Assembly: GCA_037954325.1 (NCBI GenBank)
Contig: JBBMNZ010000043.1
Location: 930,001 to 994,000, forward strand
Source of the DNA: Fistularia commersonii
Taxonomy: Eukaryota > Chordata > Actinopteri > Syngnathiformes > Fistulariidae
Direction of reading: 5' to 3'
Length of the DNA stretch: 64,000 bases
Shown: positions 55,549 to 64,000 of the stretch, one piece after another
Layout of the letters: every line of letters starts with the position of its first letter
Numbering within the stretch: the stretch's first letter is position 1
The notes under the pieces: generated by a model
Seen by the model: only the letters and a program-made list of their open reading frames with translations
The model's database searches: none
Told to the model about the DNA's origin: nothing
Made by a program: the position numbers and the translations under genes

Positions 55549-58500
55549 GGTTATGGGCCCAGGCAACAAACAAAAGGAGGAAGATGGCAACGTTTGGTTT
55601 TCGATGGAGACGAAAACTACTACGAGCTTTGGGAAGTAAAGTTTCTGGGACACATGCGACTCGAAGGTTTGAAAGAGACAATACTTTCAACTGTTGAGCC
55701 CGACCCAGATAAAAATGCAGAATGCTACGCTGAGCTTATCCAGTTCCTCGATGATAAAAGTCTATCATTGGTAATGAGGGAAGCCGCAGATGACGGTCAA
55801 AAAGCTTTGAAAATATTACGGGATCATTACGCCAGCCAGGGTAAGCCCAGAATTATTTCCCTGTACAGCGAACTATGCTCACTCAAGAAGGAACCCGACG
55901 AAACAATAACAGATTACATGATCAGAGCAGAAAAGGCAGTCACCGCTCTGAGAAACACAAAACAGGTGATAAGTGATGAGCTGATGATCGCTATGGTTAT
56001 GAAAGGGCTTCCAGAACCGTACAAGCCCTTCGTCATTCACGTAACTCAGAGCAGTGAAGAAATGACGTTTATTCAGTTCAAGAGTAAACTAAGAAGTTAT
56101 GAAGAGACTGAAAAGTTTGACAGCAAAACCAAATCAGACAATGTAATGAAAGTGGACATGTCAACGGTGATCTGCTATGGATGTGGAAACCGTGGCCATA
56201 TGGCAAAAGCTTGTCACCAAAAATCAGGGCCAAAATGGTGCAGCTATCACAGAAGCACAACCCACACCGATGAGACATGCAGAAGAAAATCCAAGCCCAA
56301 AGAAGACTCGGTCAAACAAAACACAGACATCCAAGACAAAGATAAGGAAGATGAGCAAACTTTTGTATTCAAGGTCAGTCAAAAAGTCCCTCCGGAAAAT
56401 ATCAGAAAAAATGGACTGATGGTAGACTGTGGCGCTACATCACACATCATAACACAAGAAGACAAATTCATAAGATTTGATGAGTTTTTCAACCCAAACA
56501 AACATTACATGGAGCTAGCAGACGGGACCAGAAGAAACAAAGTGGCACTAAAAAGAGGTGATGCAGAAGTGTTACTCCAGGACATTGAAGGAAAACCTGT
56601 CCTGGTAACCTTAAGGGGAGCCTTATTCATCCCATCATATCCTCAGGACTTCATATCGGTGAAGGCAGCCACAGCTGATGGAGCCAGCGTGATATTCAAA
56701 GAAGGAGAGAACAGACTCATAACCAAAGAAGGAAAAATTTTCAGCATTGAGGAATGTGACAGACTCTACTACATAAGAACGGTAAATTATCAACAACTTT
56801 ATGATGATACAGTAAATGACATGATGTCCAGAGATAGAGTAAACTTAACTTGTGATGTCAAAACATGGCATGAGATTATGGGACACTGCAATGTAAAAGA
56901 TGTATTAAAATTACCAAACTTAGTAGAGGGTATGAAGATTACAGGTCAGACCAAGGTAGACTGTAACGTAGACTGTAACGCATGCACGGAGGGAAAATTC
57001 ACAAATAGCAGAAACAGGCAAGCTGATGCAAAAGCTGATGCACCCCTAAAAATGGTACACACTGACTTATCAGGCCCGATTGAACCAGCTGGTCAAGAAG
57101 GGCATAAGTATGTCATTTCATTCACAGATGATTATTCAGGGGCAGTATTTGTATATTTTCTCAAATACAAGAGTGAAGCTACATTAGCAACAGAGAAGTT
57201 CCTTGCTGACAGCGCAGCGTATGGTCGTGTCAAATGTATCAGGTCAGACAACAGGACTGAATACACAGGAAATGCTTTTCAATCTCTTCTAAGGGAGAAA
57301 GGCATAAGACATGAAACATCATCCCCATACTCTCCCCATCAAAATGGGACAGCAGAAAGACAATGGAGGACCCTTTTTGAAATGGCAAGGTGTATGCTAA
57401 TAGAAAAAGGATTACCAAAGGTTTTGTGGCCTTATGCTGTCCAGACCGCTGCCCATATTCGAAATAGATGTTACAATGACAGACACAAAAATACCCCATA
57501 CTTCATGTTAACAGGGAGAAAGCCAAATCTTTCAAAAATGTGGATATTCGGAACTGAGTGTTATGCATACAAACATGACACTAAGAAATTGGATCCCAGA
57601 TGTGAAAGAGGAATATTTGTGGGATACAGTAAGAAAAGCCCTTCATACCTGGTCTATAATCCACTTACAGAAAAAGTGTCAAAACAGAGACTGGTGAAAT
57701 TGATCAAAAAGGGAAGAATTGAACAACAAATACAAACTGATGATTATGAGACAGAAATCCAGGGATATGAAGACACAGAATCTACAGATGAAACCAGTAT
57801 AGATGTGTCACAAAGTGAAAATAAAACAGACAACCATATACAAAATGAGGATGAGAGTACTAACGCAGATGTGTCACATGACGAAGAAACAGCAGAAAAT
57901 GTCCAAAATGAAAAAGAGACGAGGTCAGACATAAAACCCAGATATAATCAAACCAGTCGCTATCCTAGACGAAAAAGGGTCGTTCCAAGGTATTTAGAGG
58001 ATTATCAGACAGACTATATTAACAATGATAAAAATCATACAACTATTGATTACTGTTACAGGACTGTGTGCGGAGTCCCACAGAATTATAGTGAAGCACT
58101 GAAGTCACCACTGGCACCCGGGTGGAATTGTGCCATGAGGGAAGAGATTGACTCGCTTAAACAGAATGACACATTTGAACTGACAACTTTACCTGAAGGG
58201 AGAAAAGTAATTGGAGGAAAATGGGTATTTGCCCTTAAAGAAAATGCTGAAGGAGGACAAATATTTAAGGCGAGATATGTAGCTAAGGGTTACAATCAAA
58301 CAGAAGGCATAGACTACTATGAAACTTTTGCACCGACAGCTAACATTACATCAGTGCGGGCACTAATGCAGATAGCTGTACAAAATAACCTCATTGTCCA
58401 TCAAATGGATGTTAAGACGGCATATTTACATGCTCCTATACATGAGGAGATTTTCTTGGAACAACCAGAAGGGTTTGAAATGATGTCAGAAACAGGAGAG

Positions 58501-59526
58501 AAACTAGTGTATAGATTAAAGAAATCTCTTTATGGCCTGAAACAATCAGGAAGAAACTGGTATGAACTCCTTAATGACCATTTAGAACAGGACAACTTTG
58601 TGAGAAATCTCTCTGACCACTGTGTGTACAGAAAACAGACGGAAAATGGTGACACAATCATTGTAATAATTTGGGTAGATGATTTAATTATTGCTGCAAG
58701 CAGCAATGATGCACTCAGCACATTTAAACAGAACATGAAATTCAAGTTCAACATGAAAGACCTGGGGAAACTATCATATTTTTTGGGCATACAATTTGAA
58801 CAAAAGGGGGATGAAATCAAAATGAACCAGACAAAGTACATCCTAAAAATGCTAGAGAGATTTGGAATGTCAGAATGTAAAGCAAGATCTACTCCAAGTG
58901 AGCAAAAATTAGAGGGCATCCCTGTAGCTGATGAAAATGAGCAAAGTGAACCTGTCGACCCCAAAGAATATCGTGAGATTGTAGGCAGTCTTATTTATGC
59001 CATGACTTGCACCAGACCTGATATCAGCTGGATAGTGAGCAAACTATCACAGAATCTGGCAATGCCAAAAGTAGAAAACTTAGTAGCTGCAAAACATGTT
59101 CTGAGGTATTTGAAGGGGACAGCTGATTATGAGCTAAGTTTCAAGACAAATAAGGAGGATTTGAACCTGATAGCTTACAGTGATTCAGACTGGGCATCAT
59201 CTGTAGAAGACAGACGTAGCACTACAGGCTACTGTTTCAGTTTAACAAAACAAGGCCCAGCCATTGCATGGAAGTCAAGGAAACAGCCCACAGTGGCCCT
59301 GTCAACATGTGAGGCTGAATACATCGGCCGAGCCACCACCGCACAAGAAAACATGTACCTGTCTCAACTGTTAAACGGTATGGACAACAAAATGTACAGT
59401 TGCACAACAATCTACGGAGACAATCAGGGGGCCATCGCACTGAGTAAGAATCCTGTAAACGGACAAAGGTCAAAACACATTGATGTAAAATATCATTTCA
59501 TTCGTGAAGCACTCAGTGAGGGTTAA
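55513..59526 (+). CDS. Copia gag-pol polyprotein, element 3 (RNase H truncated)
   Basis: Same 1,337-codon frame as element 2, starting at the ATG inside the LTR. All gag, protease, integrase, RT and RNase H motifs are at the same residues. Differences seen include Gln for Arg at residue 19 (CAACAAACA), Gln for Arg near residue 96 (GGTCAAAAA), Asp for Glu in YLEDYQ, and Gly for Arg near residue 1317 (GTAAACGGACAA, in the RNase H region before KHID). It has the same early TAA at 59,524. The frame is open, but activity is doubtful because of the missing C-terminus. Confidence 0.93.
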   Translation: MENEEAANLNATGYGPRQQTKGGRWQRLVFDGDENYYELWEVKFLGHMRLEGLKETILSTVEPDPDKNAECYAELIQFLDDKSLSLVMREAADDGQKALKILRDHYASQGKPRIISLYSELCSLKKEPDETITDYMIRAEKAVTALRNTKQVISDELMIAMVMKGLPEPYKPFVIHVTQSSEEMTFIQFKSKLRSYEETEKFDSKTKSDNVMKVDMSTVICYGCGNRGHMAKACHQKSGPKWCSYHRSTTHTDETCRRKSKPKEDSVKQNTDIQDKDKEDEQTFVFKVSQKVPPENIRKNGLMVDCGATSHIITQEDKFIRFDEFFNPNKHYMELADGTRRNKVALKRGDAEVLLQDIEGKPVLVTLRGALFIPSYPQDFISVKAATADGASVIFKEGENRLITKEGKIFSIEECDRLYYIRTVNYQQLYDDTVNDMMSRDRVNLTCDVKTWHEIMGHCNVKDVLKLPNLVEGMKITGQTKVDCNVDCNACTEGKFTNSRNRQADAKADAPLKMVHTDLSGPIEPAGQEGHKYVISFTDDYSGAVFVYFLKYKSEATLATEKFLADSAAYGRVKCIRSDNRTEYTGNAFQSLLREKGIRHETSSPYSPHQNGTAERQWRTLFEMARCMLIEKGLPKVLWPYAVQTAAHIRNRCYNDRHKNTPYFMLTGRKPNLSKMWIFGTECYAYKHDTKKLDPRCERGIFVGYSKKSPSYLVYNPLTEKVSKQRLVKLIKKGRIEQQIQTDDYETEIQGYEDTESTDETSIDVSQSENKTDNHIQNEDESTNADVSHDEETAENVQNEKETRSDIKPRYNQTSRYPRRKRVVPRYLEDYQTDYINNDKNHTTIDYCYRTVCGVPQNYSEALKSPLAPGWNCAMREEIDSLKQNDTFELTTLPEGRKVIGGKWVFALKENAEGGQIFKARYVAKGYNQTEGIDYYETFAPTANITSVRALMQIAVQNNLIVHQMDVKTAYLHAPIHEEIFLEQPEGFEMMSETGEKLVYRLKKSLYGLKQSGRNWYELLNDHLEQDNFVRNLSDHCVYRKQTENGDTIIVIIWVDDLIIAASSNDALSTFKQNMKFKFNMKDLGKLSYFLGIQFEQKGDEIKMNQTKYILKMLERFGMSECKARSTPSEQKLEGIPVADENEQSEPVDPKEYREIVGSLIYAMTCTRPDISWIVSKLSQNLAMPKVENLVAAKHVLRYLKGTADYELSFKTNKEDLNLIAYSDSDWASSVEDRRSTTGYCFSLTKQGPAIAWKSRKQPTVALSTCEAEYIGRATTAQENMYLSQLLNGMDNKMYSCTTIYGDNQGAIALSKNPVNGQRSKHIDVKYHFIREALSEG
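55549..55562 (+). promoter_or_regulatory. Primer binding site, element 3
   Basis: GGTTATGGGCCCAG, identical to those of elements 1 and 2. Confidence 0.87.
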
Positions 59527-59667
59527 ATAAATCTTATCTATTGTCCATCAGAGGACATGTTGGCAGACATCTCGACAAAACTCATGACAAAGGTAAAAAT
59601 AGAAAAATTCAAAAAGTGGTTCTTTGGAAATTAAAATGTCCAAAGTTTTTTTTTGGATGTTGAGATC

Positions 59668-59676
59668 AAGAGGGGG
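59668..59676 (+). promoter_or_regulatory. Polypurine tract, element 3
   Basis: AAGAGGGGG directly before the 3' LTR. Confidence 0.85.
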
Positions 59677-60031
59677 TGTTGAGATAGGTGATCTCATTAG
59701 TTTTATTTGAGTTTACATTCTAGTATACATATGTTGTATTTGTATCTACTCTCAGGAAATGCATGGCACTTTATGACAAGGTTTGGGACTTGTTTTAGTT
59801 TTTCGCGACTGTTCAGCTAACTTGACGTTAACTTCTACGTCAGTGTTTTTTTTTGGTATAGCGGTGCTGGCGGGAATTTTTCCCTCACTCTGTAGTGTAC
59901 ATGTCCCATGGCTAACCGATGTTGATTCCCGGAGCTGTGAAGAAGAAAATAAAAGACGATTCAAACAAGGCAAACTTGTGAATTCCTTCCGAAACATGGA
60001 AAACGAAGAAGCTGCGAACTTAAACGCAACA
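59677..60031 (+). repeat. 3' LTR, element 3
   Basis: 355 bp. It has a private change (CTGTAGTGTAC versus CTGTACTGTAC) near 59,896. Confidence 0.94.
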
Positions 60032-60087
60032 GTTTGGTTGTGGATGCGTTTCGGCTAATGCTATTAGCACAGCTATGATGAGTTAAG

Positions 60088-60125
<38 letters not shown>

Positions 60126-60528
60126 GTGTGAGTGTGAATTTGTTTAGGTGGGGGGAGGTTGCGGACAGGGAGTACCGGGGCCTCGAACGATAAGCTGAGG
60201 AGCGGAGGAGGGCAGATGCCCGGCCTTGATTCGCTTATGTCCAGCGGTTCGGGAATTCCAGGGCCCAAAGCGGAGGAGCGATGGAGCTGAGAAGCGGAGG
60301 AGCGGAGGTAATGTTTCTCCTCTCAGAGGCGGGGAAGTTTGGGGGCAGAAGAACCCCTTAGACTGGCTAATGTGAGCATACTCCGGACAAAGATCCCCCG
60401 GACGTATGATTGGAGCTCTCGGACCATTGGGCACACACATGTGAATGAGTGGATGAGCTAATGTTTGTTTGGTTGTGGATGCGTTTCGGCTAATGCTATT
60501 AGCACAGCTATGATGAGTTAAGGTGTGT

Positions 60529-60560
<32 letters not shown>

Positions 60561-60926
60561 TTGTGTGTTTTTGTGTGTGTGTGAGTGTGTTTGTGTGTGT
60601 ATGTGTGAGAGTTTGTTTAGGTGGGGGGGGGGAGTACCAGGGCCCATAGAGGAGGAGCGGTGGAGCTGAAAAGCGGAGGAGCAGAGGTAATTTTTCTCCT
60701 CTCAGAGGCGGGGAAGCTTGGGGGCAGAAGAACCCCTTAGACCGGCCAATGTGAGCCTTCTCCGGACATAGATCACCCGGACGTATGACTGGAGCTCCCG
60801 TACCTCTGGGCACACACATATGTGAATGAGTGGATGAGCTAATGTTTGTTTTGTTGTGGATACGTTTTGGCCAATGCTATTAGCACAGCTATGATGAGTT
60901 CAGGTGTGTGTGTGTGTGTGTGTGTT

Positions 60927-60957
<31 letters not shown>

Positions 60958-61262
60958 GTGCGTGTGTTTATCTGTGTGTGAGAGTTTGTTTTGGTGGGGG
61001 GGGGTTCCCGCGGACAGGGAGTACCAGGGCCTGGAGCGGATGAGGTGAGGAGCGTAGGAGGGCAGAAGCCCGGACCGTGATTCACTTATGTCCAGCGGTT
61101 CGGGAGTTCCAGGGCCAAAAGCGGAGAAGCGGAGGACAGCAAAAGCCCTGTCCGCAATTCACCTGAGTCCGGCGGATCGGTAGTACCTGGTTCCGCAGCG
61201 GAGGAGCGGAGGAGCGGAGGAGCGGAGGAGCGGAGGAGCGGAGCAAAGCGGAAGCCCGTCTT
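60032..61262 (+). repeat. GT units after element 3
   Basis: A copy of 50,969-52,200 at offset 9,063, with (GT)n tracts at about 60,090-60,129, 60,527-60,603 and 60,903-60,968. Confidence 0.88.
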
Positions 61263-61792
61263 AACAACAAGGAAATTACAGATGAGGCTATAATTTCCAC
61301 AGAAATCTTTAAATTCTATAGCCACCTATACACTTCGACATTGTCAAAAAGCGATTGTGACTCCTTTCCAACAAATATTCCTCAATATATCCCAAAAATA
61401 AACAACAACAAACAATATATGTTTGTTTTGTATATGTTTATATATAAACAACAAAAAATATACAGTTTGATATCTGAGATTCCTTGTGAGTCGCCAACTT
61501 AATTACATGTTGTACTCCCCTTGCAATCTTTTTTCGTTTTAATTTTTTATTAGTCTATCTATTGATTTAATTATTTAATTTATATTTCTTTTTTTGTCTA
61601 GCATTGTAAATTTCTCACAAACCGTTAACACTATTAACTTCTGATTACATACAGAACGAATGTCCTTATGTCCTTTGCTTCCTCATGCCTGGTTGTTTCA
61701 TTGACATTCAGTTCTACCTTGCCATGTTTATTTGTACATTTGTATAGTTGTGTGTACTATTTATGTTCAATTAAAAGAAAAAAAAGAATGAG
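61263..61792 (+). pseudogene. L1/Tx1-like LINE remnant: pre-RT fragment joined to 3'UTR
   Basis: Same deleted structure as at 26,175 and 52,201, ending ATGTTCAATTAAAAG. Confidence 0.65.
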
Positions 61793-62243
61793 AGGCTGAG
61801 AAAATCTCCATGTCTCTCTCTCCCCCCCCTTAATGCCCCCCCCCCTTCCTCACGGCGGCCGACGCAACGCGATTCTCGCCGTTGTTGTGGAAGTAGGGAA
61901 AAGGATTCCCCGCGTCGGTGCGAGCGATGCGTTTCAAGGCGTATTGCATGTGTGTATGGAGGGGGGGGGGGGTCTACAGGACACCGCAGACCGGCAATGG
62001 TGCACCTTCTGCCGACATCGATCACCGAAACGTCGGCGTGGAGCCCCCGGAGCAGCCGGCGTGTACATGTGAATGAATGGAGGAGCTAATGTGTGTGTGC
62101 GGGGTGGTGGTGGTGGTGGTGGTGGTGGTGTGTGGGGGGGGGGGCGTTTCGGCTAATGCTATCAGCACAGCTATGATTATTCCCAGAACGTTGAGAACGA
62201 GCTCCCGGAACTCCAGACATGCGTATATAAAAGAGTGGAATTA

Positions 62244-62245
<2 letters not shown>
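61793..62245 (+). repeat. GC unit and partial GT unit
   Basis: Third copy of the 26,703-27,170 segment, with TATATAAAAG at about 62,223. Confidence 0.8.
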
Positions 62246-62318
<73 letters not shown>

Positions 62319-62397
62319 TGTGTGTGTGTGTGTGGGTGTGTGTCTGTGTGTGTGTGTGTGTGTCTGTGTGTGTGTGTGTGTGTTTGTGTGTGTGTGT
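62246..62397. repeat. (GT)n microsatellite
   Basis: Long dinucleotide tract ending at the LINE fragment, equivalent to 27,171-27,303. Confidence 0.95.
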
Positions 62398-63280
62398 CTT
62401 ATCTCTGACTTGGATATCAACAAGATTCCTGTCCAATTTTCAGAGTTCCATAAACAAATACTATTATACTGGAAAATGATATATGTACACAATTTCTCAA
62501 CACACAGTACAATAATTTGGAACAATAGATATGTACTGCGTGGCAACAAACCTCTGTTTTACAAGGAATGCTTTGAGAAACGTATATGGTCGAGAATTGA
62601 CTTGATGGATGACAATGGCAGTCCTCTAGACTATGAACAGTTCTGTACTACACACAGATTTAAGCCTCCCATATTAGAGTTGATAAAGTTATGAAACGCA
62701 CTGCCTCGACAATTTGTATTCCTGACCAAAAATATAATGACGCACCGAACCGTACAACTACAGTTACCCCGACTATCACTCCAGGGAATCTCAATTCTGG
62801 ACAGAAAGTGCAGCAACTCCTTTATTAGGACATGTTTCACAGGAAACTTATTCCCTGGACGTCAAAACAAAAATAATATTTGAAATAAATTTGATAAGGA
62901 ATCGATTGCCACGCTGCGAACTATGTATCTGACTCTACCCATACCCCCCAAGGCAAAAAGAGACCCACTTCTAAATTATGAATGACATCTACCCATCTCA
63001 GGAATTATTGAGGGTACGCTTTACTTTTGAAGATAATATTTGTACATTTTGTGAAGACAACATTGAAACCACCGACCATATATTTTTTCTCATTCTCATT
63101 CCATCATCACCAGTTTCCCTCTCAAAAGATGATATCACATTTGGTTTCCTTATAAGCAACATAACAGATGAACTCTGTGTCAATGTTCTTTTAGGCCTGG
63201 CCAAGTTCTTCATTCACAAAAACAGAATGCAAAAATGCTCCCCAAATTTTAATTTCTTCATAAACGATTTTGAATTATAA
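62398..63280 (+). pseudogene. L1/Tx1-like LINE ORF2 C-terminal region
   Basis: It begins ISDLDINKIPVQFSEFHKQ and continues YWKMIYVHNFS and IIWNNRYVL. It then has the same frame break after LELIKL and the same terminal CTFCEDNIETTDH zinc-finger frame (62,978-63,280) as the copy at 27.3-28.4 kb. It lacks the 259 extra bases found in that copy. It is dead, and shares its frame breaks with its sister. Confidence 0.8.
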
Positions 63281-63880
63281 AAAAAAATCCTTAAAACTTA
63301 TGGAAAAATCCAAAAACTAAAAAATATACAGTTACCCATGTCTGAGATTCCTTTTTTTGGAAAAAAAGAAAAACAACTTAATTACATGTTATATTCCCCT
63401 TGCAATTTTTTTTTCGTTTTAATTTTTTATTTGTCTATCTATTGATTTAATTATTTCCTTTTAATTTCTTTTTTTGTCTAGCACTGTAAATTTCTCACAA
63501 ACCGTTAACACTATTAACTTCTGATTACATACAGAACAAATGTCCTTATGTCCGTTTCTTCCTCATCCCTGGTTGTTTCATTGACATTCAGTTCTACCTT
63601 GCCATGTTTATTTGTACATTTGTATATTTGTGTGTACTATTTATGTTCAATTAAAAACAGTTTGATGTCTGAGATTCCTTGTGAACGGCCAACTTAATTA
63701 CATGTTATATTCCCCTTACAATTTTTTTTTTTAGTTTTTAATTTTATTTTTCTATCTATTTATTTAATTATTCCCTTTTAATTTTCTGTTTTTGTCTAGC
63801 ATTAAAAATTTCTCGCATACCGTTAACACTATTAACTTCTGATTACATACAGAACGAATGCCCTTATGTCCCCCCCCCCC
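63281..63880 (+). repeat. LINE 3'UTR, two tandem copies
   Basis: Same duplicated 3'UTR as 28,446-29,040, then a C run at about 63,870-63,890. Confidence 0.78.
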
Positions 63881-64000
63881 CCCCGTCCCCCCCGCTTTTT
63901 CCTTACGGTGGCAGACACTGAGATCAAAAGCAAATGGGTGTCATTGTAATGCAGTAACAGGGTGATAACAGCCGTGTTAGAAGTGTGTAGGGGCTTATAG
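63881..64000. repeat. Short segment shared with 29,041-29,165, cut by window end
   Basis: Contains GCAGACACTGAG and CAGTAACAGGGTGATAAC. The match to 29.1 kb continues to the last base, so the segmental copy extends beyond the window. Confidence 0.65.

Larger units (their letters stand above)
55193..60031 (+). mobile_element. Copia LTR retrotransposon, family 1, element 3
   Basis: This 4,839-bp element has LTRs at 55,193-55,548 and 59,677-60,031 and lies exactly 9,063 bases after element 2. It differs from element 2 by only a few bases (for example at 55,567, 55,799, 59,461 and 59,896). It is therefore a segmental copy of element 2 and not an independent insertion. Confidence 0.96.

Noticed and set aside
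20083..60031. Three independent copia insertions
   Set aside because: They share the RNase H stop, the same right flank (GT unit) and the same upstream copia tail, so segmental duplication explains them better.

Overview
This window looks like eukaryotic repeat-rich DNA, most likely from a teleost fish (inference). It carries Ty1/copia LTR retrotransposons, an RTE/L2-like LINE 3' end with a (GAA)n tail, L1/Tx1-like LINE 3' ends, and very dense (GT)n tracts. I see no host gene, rRNA, tRNA or CRISPR array. Everything with coding potential is retrotransposon-derived.

Region 1 (1-19,153) is a hierarchical tandem array. A unit of about 5.66 kb is present three times plus a partial fourth copy. 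Each unit holds three related subunits: A (about 2.2 kb), B (about 1.64 kb) and C (about 1.80 kb). Every subunit joins a LINE 3' fragment and its (GAA)n tail, a noncoding GC-rich segment, and an antisense broken copia pol (family 2). Region 2 (19,154-20,082) is the array edge. It contains a codon-type (ATC)n tract, antisense copia family-2 integrase, an inverted GC unit, an inverted L1 3'UTR, and a scrap of copia family-1 pol.

Three copies of a second copia family (family 1, 4.84 kb, 355/356-bp LTRs) lie at 20,083-24,922, 46,130-50,968 and 55,193-60,031. Copies 2 and 3 have a 1,337-codon gag-pol frame with every catalytic motif visible, but all three copies share a premature TAA near the end of RNase H. 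Their primer site matches the anticodon arm of initiator tRNA-Met, as in Drosophila copia. Each copy is preceded by the 3' part of another copia internal region that shares the LTR, which suggests LTR-LTR recombination. Copies 2 and 3 sit in a 9,063-bp tandem segmental duplication, and copy 1 lies in a third, related segment.

The rest is nested satellite DNA. 'GT units' (about 190-560 bp: a hairpin, a (GT)n tract, a long G run, GGAGCGGA-type repeats and a conserved GAGCTCCCGGA block) occur at 24.9-26.2, 29.2-30.0, 37.4-44.2, 51.0-52.2 and 60.0-61.3 kb. A minisatellite that looks like an amplified piece of the GT unit fills 30.06-37.37 and 53.25-54.42 kb. L1/Tx1-like 3' ends lie at 26.2-26.7, 27.3-29.0, 52.2-52.7, 61.3-61.8 and 62.4-63.9 kb.

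The elements do not form a gene pathway. The window reads as a locus where retrotransposon debris has become satellite DNA through repeated tandem duplication. Assembly error in the near-identical blocks cannot be excluded from sequence alone.
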